A stretch of 64,000 nt of DNA, taken from the NCBI GenBank assembly GCA_037953745.1, contig JBAKBP010001420.1:149876-213875 (forward strand), read 5' to 3'. Both the position numbers and the translations under genes were made by a program. The DNA is from Lithodes maja (lineage: Eukaryota; Arthropoda; Malacostraca; Decapoda; Lithodidae). This document shows positions 43,595 through 53,950 of the stretch, piece by piece (position 1 is the stretch's first letter; every line of letters begins with the position of its first letter). The notes under the pieces are model-generated. The model was not told the origin of the DNA and did not search any database. It worked only from the letters and a program-made list of their open reading frames with translations.

Positions 43595-43976
43595 GGAGGG
43601 GTATTTTTTCTTGACCCCCTTCTCCCTATTGCTTAGCCTCATTAGTTATGATACTTTAGGACATTCTCCCAATTGGTTTGGCGATTTTATGACCTTTTGA
43701 CCCATTTTTTTCGACATTAAGACCTTTAGTGCCAATTAGGTGTTGATTCTTTCCCTAGGATCGATGCAAGCCTGCAATATAGTAGGAATCGGCCTTCAGC
43801 TGGGATATTTTTCAACCGATAAATTTACAAATTAATATCGAAGGGGGGTCTTGGGAGTTATTTTGTTTAAGCTTGATAGAGGTCTAGGTAGTAAAGTAAA
43901 GAAATATATGATAATTTAAAAAAAATATATTAAGAAGAAGAATGAGAATAAGAATAAAAAGTAAAATAACTCCGCC
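43595..43976 (-). mobile_element. TTAA-flanked MITE, family M3, minus copy
   Basis: 382 bp between CTAA (43591-43594) and TTAA (43977-43980). Read on the minus strand it follows M3 at 44600-44964: 'aaaggtctta', 'aaaatcgccaaac', 'taactaat', then a G-rich end. Terminal repeats begin GGAGGGG and GGCGGAG. Confidence 0.65.
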
Positions 43977-43980
43977 TTAA

Positions 43981-44595
43981 CCTCTGAAGTGCGCACGGGG
44001 GTAATTGAAAACCTCCCCCTGTGCTGACGTATTTGAGGTTTTTCGTCACTAAAATATTCATTGTACCATTAATAGCATTAATAATTATCCATATGCGCCT
44101 ATTATGGGTTGATTATAAAGGTATTAACCTGAAACAACAATAAAACGAGTGAAAACAGCGTTTGGATGGTCAAAATCGGAGATATAGCCCGCGAGTTGTA
44201 TAATGTATGGGTGAGGCAAGCTACCTTCCCGCCAATTTTCCCCAAGGCCACTGCGACACAGTCGATCGATACTCTCTCTCTCTCTCTTGCACTTGATTGC
44301 CATCAGTGATGACAACACCCTGCTTGCAACTCGCTAATGTTAGCACGAAAATATACCTCAGAATAAGGGAATAATAGGGAAAATAGGTGATAACTGAGGG
44401 ATAGGAGGAAAGTGGGGAAGGAGGGGAGGTAGAGGACTGAGATTTTGCATGGCCCAGGGGCCAAAAAAAAATAAAAAAATAAAAATAATTTTTTTTTTTT
44501 CGATGTCAAAAGTTGATTTTTAATTTTACTTACTCAGGAGAGTCTTCCCGCAGTCCGCCGGGGGAACTCTTAAGAGTCTTCCCGCAGTTCCTGGG
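43981..44595 (-). mobile_element. TTAA-flanked MITE, family M2, minus copy
   Basis: 615 bp between TTAA (43977-43980) and TTAA (44596-44599). Terminal repeats CCTCTGAAGTGCGC and, inverted, CCCAGGAACTGCGGG. An inverted counterpart of 43021-43590 and closer than that copy to the partial element at 1-155. Confidence 0.75.
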
Positions 44596-44599
44596 TTAA

Positions 44600-44964
44600 A
44601 GGGATAGTGGCCGGTTTTGGGGGGCTATTAATTAATTTATTAATTTATTTGTTTAGTTTGCTCGCTAGACTTCTATCAAGCTTTAAAAAAACACCCCCTG
44701 ACCCCACTTCAAAATATATTTGTACATTCTTCGATAGCAAAAATGTCCCGGCCGAAGGCCAGTTCCTCTTAAAATTACAGGCTCGCTATCGCTCGCCAGG
44801 AAAAAAACCACACCTAAATGGCACGAAAGGTCTTGAAATTGACAACGAAATGGGGCGAAAGGTATTAAAATCGCCAAACTAATTGAAGGAACTTATTAAA
44901 ATCTCAAAACTAATATGCTAAACACGAGCGAGAAGGAGGTCCATAAAAAGCAAGTAGTACCCCC
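44600..44964 (+). mobile_element. TTAA-flanked MITE, family M3, plus copy
   Basis: 365 bp between TTAA (44596-44599) and TTAA (44965-44968). Imperfect terminal inverted repeats (AGGGATAGTGG against GGGGGTACTAC). A second full copy is at 58790-59150. Confidence 0.7.
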
Positions 44965-45012
44965 TTAACAGGAAAAAATGCGGGAATCCTCATGTTAACC
45001 TACCACTTCCAG

Positions 45013-45153
45013 AGGGAACTGCAGCGAGTGGATGACGTTGCCGCAGCCTTGGTGGATGTGTGGAGTGGAGGGGTGACTAATGTGGTGCTGGTGGATATAC
45101 TGGTGGTTCATCCAGACTATGGCAGAAGGGGCATAGGCTACCACTTAACTAAG
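45013..45153 (+). CDS. GNAT acetyltransferase, exon B (acetyl-CoA-binding motif)
   Basis: 141-bp exon of 47 codons, phase 0. The acceptor is CCACTTCCAG (AG at 45011-45012) and the donor GTCAGC begins at 45154. It encodes RELQRVDDVAAALVD then VDILVVHPDYGRRGIGYHLT. The segment HPDYGRRGIGYHL fits GNAT motif A (R/Q-x-x-G-x-G), the pyrophosphate-binding loop for acetyl-CoA, and its place after exon A matches the order in arylalkylamine N-acetyltransferases. The intron between the two exons is 11,675 bp and almost wholly transposons. The C-terminal exon was not found downstream in this window. Confidence 0.75.
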
Positions 45154-45167
45154 GTCAGCTGATATGG

Positions 45168-45298
45168 GTATAGACTTTTATGTTCTGGGTGTGGTGTCCC
45201 GAGTTCGAATCCCGGAAGGACCATATGCTTTCATTAGTTTAGTAAAGTGCATTGGGGTTTGTAATTGATGATTAATGTTAAGAACGGGGTGTTACTTA
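45168..45298 (+). repeat. tRNA-related dispersed repeat R, cut by E3
   Basis: Contains GAGTTCGAATCC (45201-45212), a box B-like motif, and a tail ending GTTACTTA. It matches 59285-59341 plus 59834-59910. E3 is inserted at its right end. Confidence 0.6.
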
Positions 45299-47141
45299 TG
45301 TGACGCATGCCGAGTATGAGCATGCTGTACAGAACGCTCAGTCAGGCCCCACTCTCGCTAGGATCGTCAGGGCAGGAACTTTGGCTGTAGTCTGTGTAGA
45401 GTTTCCTAACTCAGTTTATGTGAACCGTTGTACTATAAGTATTATAATTATGTATTTTGTTTTCTTCTAAGTCAACGAGTTCTATTTTATATCATTAGAT
45501 ATAAGTATTGTGTGTGGGACTTATATGTAATGATGAGATGATGAGAGAGAGAGTTATGTAACGACGGCCAGTGAGCGCGCCACGAGGTGTGTAGGCCTCC
45601 CTCCCTCCTCCCTCCTCCCTCTCAGCGCGTGGGAAATCCTTTGTCGATCCCAGATTGAGAGAGAATATTACGTAACGATTGCTAGTGGGCGGTCCTTAGT
45701 AGTTGGCGATATGCTCACTAGAGGGCCGAGTATAAAAAGGAGAGGTCCTCGCCACAATTCTTTAGAACTCATCAGGCAGAGCGACTTCTCATATCCCTTG
45801 CAACTATCGATATTCTTCCGACTGATGTGAACTTTCTCTACTCTCTGAACAGCCTATCTTCTTCTCTTCTCGTCCCTTTTTAACCAATGACCCCTTTGGT
45901 GCAGATTTAGTCAGCCAAAGTATTATCGCTTGAGTTCTCGCGAGATAAGTGCCTGTTAGATAGCCTATTTTTGGAAGGGTTAACTAGAATAGGATTGATT
46001 GATGTTTGTTGCACTCGTATATGCATTTCCCTGTGTGCGATTATTCATGTTCCTGTTTTCTGCTGGTTTAGGCAATGCTAGACTGGGATGGGGTTTCTGA
46101 GTTGTGATTTCCTATGAGTACTAGGTTGCGGTTGAACCAGTACAATTGCAACGGAGACGTGGAACGCCTAGGTGGTCTTTCTGACTGTGTACCGTGGGAG
46201 TTTAGCACTGTGTTGCGAGTGAGGGCTTTTGCCTCCGCCACCCAACACTGTGCTATCTCATTTGCTTGACTTTGAGAGGATCGCCAGGAGAGAACCAGAT
46301 ACTAGTGATCTGGATCTCTCAAGAGAGCATCCCGTCAATTAACGTAATTTGGCCGCACAGTCTTAAGGACCTCGCTAGGCTACGAGCCGCTTGCTCAGCC
46401 ATTGTTTCCTAACCTTAGATATCCCAGCTAGACTTTGCTCGACCAGCAGATACAGCATAGTATTGAAGCTTCTCCTTATGTATATTATTGTTTATGCACT
46501 ATTGATTTCATGTGTGGCACGCTTAGCTACTTCAGAGATTAGTGGCCCACGAGCACATCTTAGTAGGCTATTGCCAGTGCATTGTCGGAGTACTTCTTCT
46601 TAATGTTTGCCATATCCTATTGCTTATTCTTATAATTCTTCTTATGTCAATTTAAAGCCTTTAATTACCAGTGAGTTATTCATTAAATTGCTGTTCAAAA
46701 TCCGATACTTACTTCTTATGAGTATTCGAGAAGCATCTAACTTATCAGAAGATTCCTTGCTTGATGCTCGATGACTATTGTTTAACGTAACGTAATAGTG
46801 CCGATCCGAAGTAGAGGGTGGAGGACTTCTTAAGTTCTTAGTTCAAGGGTGGATTACTTCGGCTTCGGCCAACACTATTCTTTAGTGTTGTAGTACTTTC
46901 TTCTTTGTTTGATTGTTGACCAGACTAGATAACTCCCGTCTTGTTATTAGTCTGTTGTGTGAAACGCTAGTACCGAGTTCTTGTATACCCCGTTATAGCA
47001 GATAGAACTCTGGAGGGTAGTGGCGTTTTTTGTTCGGCTGGCAGTACTCTGGGGTTGGGATCGTGTGTTTCCGTTGTGGCAGCGAGCCATACTCGAGTCC
47101 TGTGTAAGAGCCCTAGTGTACCCGAGTGCCCGGTCGTAACA
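45299..47141 (+). repeat. E3 5' LTR
   Basis: 1843 bp, TGTGACGC...CGTAACA; TATAAAAAG at 45731-45739. Confidence 0.95.
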
Positions 47142-47143
47142 AA

Positions 47144-47155
47144 TGGCGACCTTGC
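47144..47155 (+). other. E3 primer-binding site
   Basis: TGGCGACCTTGC, identical to E1 and E2. Confidence 0.7.
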
Positions 47156-47355
47156 TTAGGATTTTGTGAACAGTATAATTTTTTGCAGAGTTGTACAACA
47201 TTTGTTTGTTCGTACTTTAGCGTACATATTGAAGAATATTTTTTTTTTGTAAGGCAATTAGGAGAGCATTTAAGAGACTCCAGTTAATTTAGTAATTAGT
47301 GCTTACATAAGGGAGTTTAACACTTTTGTCTCGAGAATTTTTTGTGAACTTCAGT

Positions 47356-50300
47356 ATGTCGTGCCCTAGTATTGACGAGGAGCGAGAGATGCCAGTTGAA
47401 GAGGTGCCGTTAGTAATCAGTGAGGAGGATGCTAGAGTTTTTGTGAGTAAGCGGTACCACGTGACGGAGGAGAGGTTGACTGGGGTGAATATTTATGGCT
47501 TGCACCTGATAGCCAAGGTTTTGGGTCTATCCAATGTAGGAGGGATGTCCAAGGGGGAGCTGATTTCCTGGGTGTTGCGTGGGCGACATGGGGTTTCGGA
47601 GGAGAGGGCGTTTGGGGGGGTTCCTCCCCAGATCCCCTCTCACTCGACTCCCACAGTGCCGTCCACTCAAGTACCGGAGGTTAGCACCCTCCCACAGAGG
47701 GATGAGAATTGGAAGATTGGAGTGCCCTCGGGCGGTGCGTATGGTGGTTCCCCAGTTTTTGCCCCCCCTCCTTCAGTAGTGGCAGCTCCCTCTTCCTGCC
47801 TGTCTCCAGATATGATATTTAGACTTGAGCTTGCTAAAATTGAGGCTGAGTCTAGGAAGCAGGAGAAGGAGATTGAGGCTGAGTCTAGGAGGCAGGAGAA
47901 TGAGACTAGGAGGCACGAGGCTGAGCTTAGGTACGACTCAGAGAAATATTGTGCTCAAATAGATTTAGATAAGACTCGTGCAGAGTCGACAGGGATTCGG
48001 ATGGGCCGTGAGGGCCAAGTAAGAGAACAGTCCTTGTCCCGCTTAGTCAAATTGGTGCCGGCATTTAGTGAAACTGAAGTCACAGAATTTTTTAATCTTT
48101 TTGAGAAGAAGTGTAGGGAGCATAATTGGCCTGAAGAGAAGTGGGCAGCTCTAGTCTCCTCCAGACTTACGGGTAAGGGTCTGAAGGCTTATGATGCACT
48201 GCCTTTAGAGTCTTGCATTGACTACCCAGAATTGAAGAGAGCTGTCCTACGGGCATACAAGTTGCAACCAGAAACATATCGATTGAAGTTTCGGGGTGTT
48301 ACCAAGACTAGGGAGGCGACCTTTCTTGAACATGCCCGGGACTTAAAAGATGCACTTGCTAACTGGACACGTTCTGAGAAAGCTGAGACGGCCGAACAGT
48401 TGACTGAGCTGTTTCTGCTCAAGCAGTTTTATAAGTGTACTGGTGCAGATATGACTTTAACTATTAAAGAAAAGAACCCTAAAACTCTACAGGAGGCAAC
48501 TGAGATGGCTGACCTCCGGCTATCACTAATTCGTGGGTGCGGGTCTGCCCAGCGTAGTGAGGCAGGTAACAAGGGGCGTGATGCCCCACCCCCTCGAGTT
48601 AGTGATATACCTTATGCAAACAAGTACAAGAGCTATGATACCAAGACTGACCACAAGACTAGCACCGTCCCATTTAAGAAGGGGCCGGGCCCTTCCCAGT
48701 ACCAAGGGAAGCCCAGAGGGGAGTTGGAGTGTTATCATTGTCATGAAAAGGGGCACTTTGCAAGAGTCTGTCCTAGCAAACCACCTACAGCAGCTGTGTC
48801 TTTGGCCTGCAACATTGGTGTGTCTCCGAAGTTTTCTGAGTTTGCCCGGGGCAGTTCGTCAGAGGCTGAGGCACAGCCAATGCAGAAGCACCTGGGAGGC
48901 TCGAACCCTGCTCAGGATGTTTTTTGCGACCATAGAGGACGGGGTTGCGTGATGTGGGCGGGGCGCAAGCATGGAGTAGAGGTCTTGCGTGATACAGGTG
49001 CTTCCCAGACTCTGATGAATAACTTGACTGGCTACCCTATAAATGCGGCTCGGGTGGTAGTGGTGCAGGGTATTAATGCAACTCGGTCATACCCGCTGGT
49101 GCGGTTGGAGTTGGAGGTGGATGGTGTGGCACGTGAATTGGATGTCGGGATTGTGGAGAAACTGCCAGTGGAGGGCGTCGACCTTCTTCTCGGCAACGAC
49201 TTTGCAATGCCCGCTTCTGAGGTTCTACCCTTAGCCGTTGCCGAGAGGACGGCCGACGTGAGTAGGGAAGAGCAAGAGTGTGTCGAGCGGTGCCAGGCAG
49301 AACCCATGGCGTGTGCTGTCACCCGAGCTCGGGCAGCTAAAGTGTCACAGCCTAGTCCTCCGTCTTCAGACCAGCAGAGGAACGATCAACAGGAGGAGGC
49401 TAAAGCTGGAGTTGGTTTTAAGAGTTTTGACTCGGCGGCTCTCCTGGGTGATTCAGTATTGGCACCTATGTTAGAGTCTGGAGAGGCCCCAGGACCTGTC
49501 ACAGCTAGTGAGGAGGTAGGGCCGGAAGAGACTCCGAGGCAGCAACGTTACACACGGAGAGAAAAAAGGGTTGCTCAGTTTGATATTGGGGGAGGACTTG
49601 GGTTGCTTCGGAAGCATCTAGACAGGTTGGTTCCCTCAGATATTTGTAAACTGCAGTTGGAGGATCCGGAAGTTCAGAAGTGTGGTAATGGTGCTGTCGA
49701 GATTAAACACGAGGACGGGGAAGCATGTCATGTGAACCTGTTGGAGGAGTTTGTGAGGCAACCACCTGAGCAGCCTACTGTCCCTGCGTTGGTCTGCCGC
49801 GGCCAAGGTGGAGAAGGAGAGGGGGGCAGTAGGGCACAGGTGGAGGAGAGTAGGGATTGTTATGTCTCGGCGGAGCCGTGGGCGGGGGACACGAGTCTGG
49901 TGGCTGTGGAAGCGCTAGAGCACCTGCCTGAGCAGCAGTGTGCAGCACTCCAGCACCAGCTCGGTTCATACCCCACTGGTCGTGCCGAGCCCCTGAGTCT
50001 CACAACTCGGGCGGTGCAAGATGTTCCACGGGCAGGTCACGTGACTGTTGAAAGACCGTTAGCCTCGTTGTTTCGGTGGTTTAAGGTGGGCGACGAGGCT
50101 TTGGCATGGTTGCCAGGTCAGGGTCGACCCATGGCTGCCAAGGGTGGTGGTCAAAAGGAGGACATTGAGCAGATTGGTAAGGTCGGCTGTGGTATCGCAG
50201 TGCCCGGTCGTCGCATAGCCTCCCAATGCTGCTCTAGTCTAATGCAACAGCCCTACCATAGACCGACTGTATCTGGCCATGTCGCTGAAAGCGGTGATGC

Positions 50301-51123
50301 TGCGCAGGCAGATGTCGTCACAAGGAATGCGGGGGTGCGCATGTACGGTATCGGCGGGGAAGCCTTAGCAATAATGAACTGTGGGAGTGACTGCACGGGT
50401 GGTACTGATTGTCCCTCTCATGACCTGGCTGTTCTAGGGACGAAGGTGGAGAAGGAGGGAGACTACAGGTTAGAAGCTGCGGTCTCGGCTGGGTTGTGGG
50501 AGGGCACTAGGCATGTTGTTCGTGGAGACAGTGCAAGGCAGTTATTTACTAGGCTATGGCAGTACTTTCGCATGTTTGTTGCTTCTCCAGGCCTGATGTA
50601 CGGGGTAGAATCCGGCATGCAGGCTGGAGATAGTGCAAGGCTCAGTTTAATTCCCTACCGTATAAATCCTGCTCGACAGCCTGTGGTGCAAGCAGAGCTG
50701 GATTACGTGTGGACGAAGGGTCTGAGGGATAAGGAATGTCGTGAGTGGTCGTTGCTTGTAACTTTGTCCGAGCGTGCTAAAGAGGTATGTGGTTTTGTTG
50801 TGGACGGGAGTACCTACCAGTGCAATGTTATGCCTGACGGACTTAAGAATGCACTAGCAACGTTTCAGAACCTCATGAATGAAAGTGAAAAGGACGATGA
50901 TGCGCTGGGGCATTTCGAGGTCTATGTTCCAGCCTATGGTCCGGTCGTTGTAGTTTACCCAGATCATCACCCTCTCAAGATCTTGGACCAGTTTCACAAT
51001 CGGAATATGAGGCTGACCAGGTGGTCACTAAGGTTATTGGTATATAACCTGGACATACGCCATATTGCCGGTTGTGACAACGTGGTTGCAGATGGTCGTT
51101 CAAGGGTATATGATCCTGGGTAG
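47356..51123 (+). CDS. E3 Gag-protease polyprotein with rearranged remnant pol
   Basis: Open frame of about 1255 codons. ATG 47356 is used; the frame is open from 47326. The first ~790 residues follow E2: coiled coil (shorter than in E2), capsid-like domain, CCHC knuckle CYHCHEKGHFARVC (about 458) and protease LRDTGASQTLM (about 545). It then jumps to the post-integrase linker (HVNLLEEFVRQPPEQP). About 300 residues follow that only faintly recall integrase C-terminal (FKVGDEALAWLPGQGRP) and RT N-terminal (IPYRINPARQPVVQAEL) modules. A short RT piece (VCGFVVDGSTYQCNVMPDGL) and the RNase H end (PDHHPL, where E2 has TDHHPL) close the frame. Integrase and YLDD are absent. The frame is intact throughout, which is unexpected for random decay. 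Confidence 0.9.
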   Translation: MSCPSIDEEREMPVEEVPLVISEEDARVFVSKRYHVTEERLTGVNIYGLHLIAKVLGLSNVGGMSKGELISWVLRGRHGVSEERAFGGVPPQIPSHSTPTVPSTQVPEVSTLPQRDENWKIGVPSGGAYGGSPVFAPPPSVVAAPSSCLSPDMIFRLELAKIEAESRKQEKEIEAESRRQENETRRHEAELRYDSEKYCAQIDLDKTRAESTGIRMGREGQVREQSLSRLVKLVPAFSETEVTEFFNLFEKKCREHNWPEEKWAALVSSRLTGKGLKAYDALPLESCIDYPELKRAVLRAYKLQPETYRLKFRGVTKTREATFLEHARDLKDALANWTRSEKAETAEQLTELFLLKQFYKCTGADMTLTIKEKNPKTLQEATEMADLRLSLIRGCGSAQRSEAGNKGRDAPPPRVSDIPYANKYKSYDTKTDHKTSTVPFKKGPGPSQYQGKPRGELECYHCHEKGHFARVCPSKPPTAAVSLACNIGVSPKFSEFARGSSSEAEAQPMQKHLGGSNPAQDVFCDHRGRGCVMWAGRKHGVEVLRDTGASQTLMNNLTGYPINAARVVVVQGINATRSYPLVRLELEVDGVARELDVGIVEKLPVEGVDLLLGNDFAMPASEVLPLAVAERTADVSREEQECVERCQAEPMACAVTRARAAKVSQPSPPSSDQQRNDQQEEAKAGVGFKSFDSAALLGDSVLAPMLESGEAPGPVTASEEVGPEETPRQQRYTRREKRVAQFDIGGGLGLLRKHLDRLVPSDICKLQLEDPEVQKCGNGAVEIKHEDGEACHVNLLEEFVRQPPEQPTVPALVCRGQGGEGEGGSRAQVEESRDCYVSAEPWAGDTSLVAVEALEHLPEQQCAALQHQLGSYPTGRAEPLSLTTRAVQDVPRAGHVTVERPLASLFRWFKVGDEALAWLPGQGRPMAAKGGGQKEDIEQIGKVGCGIAVPGRRIASQCCSSLMQQPYHRPTVSGHVAESGDAAQADVVTRNAGVRMYGIGGEALAIMNCGSDCTGGTDCPSHDLAVLGTKVEKEGDYRLEAAVSAGLWEGTRHVVRGDSARQLFTRLWQYFRMFVASPGLMYGVESGMQAGDSARLSLIPYRINPARQPVVQAELDYVWTKGLRDKECREWSLLVTLSERAKEVCGFVVDGSTYQCNVMPDGLKNALATFQNLMNESEKDDDALGHFEVYVPAYGPVVVVYPDHHPLKILDQFHNRNMRLTRWSLRLLVYNLDIRHIAGCDNVVADGRSRVYDPG

Positions 51124-51599
51124 ATTGACACACGGGTAGCCTCCTGCTTTAGTTTGAATAGTATTTTGCGCTTGGTGCTTGTTGGCTCGCGGTTGTAGCC
51201 CAGCGTATTGGGTCGTAAAGCAGGATTGTTGAGCGTTTGGTATAGAAGAAAATAGGCTGCCCTTATAGTGCAGCCGGAAAAAAACATATTAAAATATAAA
51301 AATCATATAAAAACTCTTTCTTTTGTTATAGATAATTGTATAAGTTTGTCATAGCCTATAGAGTTTGAGTAGTCCACGAACTATCAAACGGCTGAGCTGC
51401 TGTAAGCTCGCTCTGGGAGCATGATATTATGTCTTTTGCTATTGTTAGGGAGGAGTTATGAAATGTGAATTTTTTTTTTATATAAGATGTGTTTTTGTGG
51501 TAAACTCAGCGTTGTTTTAGTGCCATGCGGTCGCTGGGTGTGAGGGGTTTGATGAGGTTCTGTGTGTCAGATTTTAGCTCAGGGTTGAGCAAGTAAAAT

Positions 51600-51610
51600 C
51601 TTGGGGGAGG
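51600..51610 (+). other. E3 polypurine tract
   Basis: CTTGGGGGAGG immediately before the 3' LTR, as in E2. Confidence 0.8.
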
Positions 51611-53453
51611 TGTGACGCATGCCGAGTATGAGCATGCTGTACAGAACGCTCAGTCAGGCCCCACTCTCGCTAGGATCGTCAGGGCAGGAACTTTGGCTGT
51701 AGTCTGTGTAGAGTTTCCTAACTCAGTTTATGTGAACCGTTGTACTATAAGTATTATAATTATGTATTTTGTTTTCTTCTAAGTCAACGAGTTCTATTTT
51801 ATATCATTAGATATAAGTATTGTGTGTGGGACTTATATGTAATGATGAGATGATGAGAGAGAGAGTTATGTAACGACGGCCAGTGAGCGCGCCACGAGGT
51901 GTGTAGGCCTCCCTCCCTCCTCCCTCCTCCCTCTCAGCGCGTGGGAAATCCTTTGTCGATCCCAGATTGAGAGAGAATATTACGTAACGATTGCTAGTGG
52001 GCGGTCCTTAGTAGTTGGCGATATGCTCACTAGAGGGCCGAGTATAAAAAGGAGAGGTCCTCGCCACAATTCTTTAGAACTCATCAGGCAGAGCGACTTC
52101 TCATATCCCTTGCAACTATCGATATTCTTCCGACTGATGTGAACTTTCTCTACTCTCTGAACAGCCTATCTTCTTCTCTTCTCGTCCCTTTTTAACCAAT
52201 GACCCCTTTGGTGCAGATTTAGTCAGCCAAAGTATTATCGCTTGAGTTCTCACGAGATAAGTGCCTGTTAGATAGCCTATTTTTGGAAGGGTTAACTAGA
52301 ATAGGATTGATTGATGTTTGTTGCACTCGTATATGCATTTCCCTGTGTGCGATTATTCATGTTCCTGTTTTCTGCTGGTTTAGGCAATGCTAGACTGGGA
52401 TGGGGTTTCTGAGTTGTGATTTCCTATGAGTACTAGGTTGCGGTTGAACCAGTACAATTGCAACGGAGACGTGGAACGCCTAGGTGGTCTTTCTGACTGT
52501 GTACCGTGGGAGTTTAGCACTGTGTTGCGAGTGAGGGCTTTTGCCTCCGCCACCCAACACTGTGCTATCTCATTTGCTTGACTTTGAGAGGATCGCCAGG
52601 AGAGAACCAGATACTAGTGATCTGGATCTCTCAAAAGAGCATCCCGTCAATTAACGTAATTTGGCCGCACAGTCTTAAGGACCTCGCTAGGCTACGAGCC
52701 GCTTGCTCAGCCATTGTTTCCTAACCTTAGATATCACAGCTAGACTTTGCTCGACCAGCAGATACAGCATAGTATTGAAGCTTCTCCTTATGTATATTAT
52801 TGTTTATGCACTATTGATTTCATGTGTGGCACGCTTAGCTACTTCAGAGATTAGTGGCCCACGAGCACATCTTAGTAGGCTATTGCCAGTGCATTGTCGG
52901 AGTACTTCTTCTTAATGTTTGCCATATCCTATTGCTTATTCTTATAATTCTTCTTATGTCAATTTAAAGCCTTTAATTACCAGTGAGTTATTCATTAAAT
53001 TGCTGTTCAAAATCCGATACTTACTTCTTATGAGTATTCGAGAAGCATCTAACTTATCAGAAGATTCCTTGCTTGATGCTCGAGGACTATTGTTTAACGT
53101 AACGTAATAGTGCCGATCCGAAGTAGAGGGTGGAGGACTTCTTAAGTTCTTAGTTCAAGGGTGGATTACTTCGGCTTCGGCCAACACTATTCTTTAGTGT
53201 TGTAGTACTTTCTTCTTTGTTTGATTGTTGACCAGACTAGATAACTCCCGTCTTGTTATTAGTCTGTTGTGTGAAACGCTAGTACCGAGTTCTTGTATAC
53301 CCCGTTATAGCAGATAGAACTCTGGAGGGTAGTGGCGTTTTTTGTTCGGCTGGCAGTACTCTGGGGTTGGGATCGTGTGTTTCCGTTGTGGCAGCGAGCC
53401 ATACTCGAGTCCTGTGTAAGAGCCCTAGTGTACCCGAGTGCCCGGTCGTAACA
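51611..53453 (+). repeat. E3 3' LTR
   Basis: 1843-bp partner of 45299-47141; TATAAAAAG at 52043-52051. Confidence 0.95.
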
Positions 53454-53709
53454 CTTAGTAATAGTTATGGTGGAAACATTGTTGTTACCCAGACTGTCTG
53501 GCCAAGCAGTCCCGAGTCTGGTAGACCGAAGCCGCGCCAGATGCTGGGGCCCCCGAAGGAGCCAGGGTGAGATGAGATCTGTCTCTGAGAGGGCAGCGGG
53601 GAAGGGGATCATCAGCCTACGGGCTTGCACCCTCGGGCCAATGCCCCCACCGTCCGCAGCCAACCTTGCAGTGCCACCCAATCGTGTGATTTCGCCAGCA
53701 CCTAGTGTA
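53454..53709. other. GC-rich unassigned segment right of E3
   Basis: GC-rich sequence with open but unrecognised reading frames. It starts with the duplicated CTTA of E3. No exon could be supported. Confidence 0.3.
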
Positions 53710-53714
53710 GGATT

Positions 53715-53950
53715 TGGTTTTCACACAATGCCTGAAAGGAGGGTTATGGAACTCCGATCTTACTTTTAATCATCGTGACAATTTTACCAATACACCGAAT
53801 ACCTATACTTCGTTAGATGCTGAAACAGCCTCCCGAAAATCTGCACCCAGGGCGGGAATTGGTTACGAGGCAGACACCATAACAGACCAATAGAGATATC
53901 CCACTTGTCCTGGTCGGCTCAAGTATATTTCCGCATCTTAGATAAAATAA
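53715..53950 (-). repeat. Decayed tRNA-related SINE (same family as 59905-60140)
   Basis: Shares 'gaaaggagggtt', 'gttagatgctgaaacagcctcccgaaaatctgcacccagggcgg' in shorter matching blocks and 'tatttccgcatctt' with 59911-60136. The box B region has been lost by a short deletion. Confidence 0.6.

Larger units (their letters stand above)
45299..53453 (+). mobile_element. LTR retrotransposon E3 (E2 relative), integrase/RT-deleted
   Basis: 8155 bp with two 1843-bp LTRs (four mismatches noticed). It has a primer-binding site at 47144-47155, a purine tract at 51600-51610, and a perfect 4-bp target duplication CTTA (45295-45298 and 53454-53457). The LTRs are distinct from those of E2 (for example the shorter C-rich tract near 45600), so E3 is its own lineage. 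Its single long ORF lacks integrase and the RT active site, yet the element inserted recently. Confidence 0.95.

Noticed and set aside
53467..53769. 100-codon frame right of E3, considered as a downstream acetyltransferase exon
   Set aside because: No GNAT C-terminal pattern and it runs into a decayed SINE.
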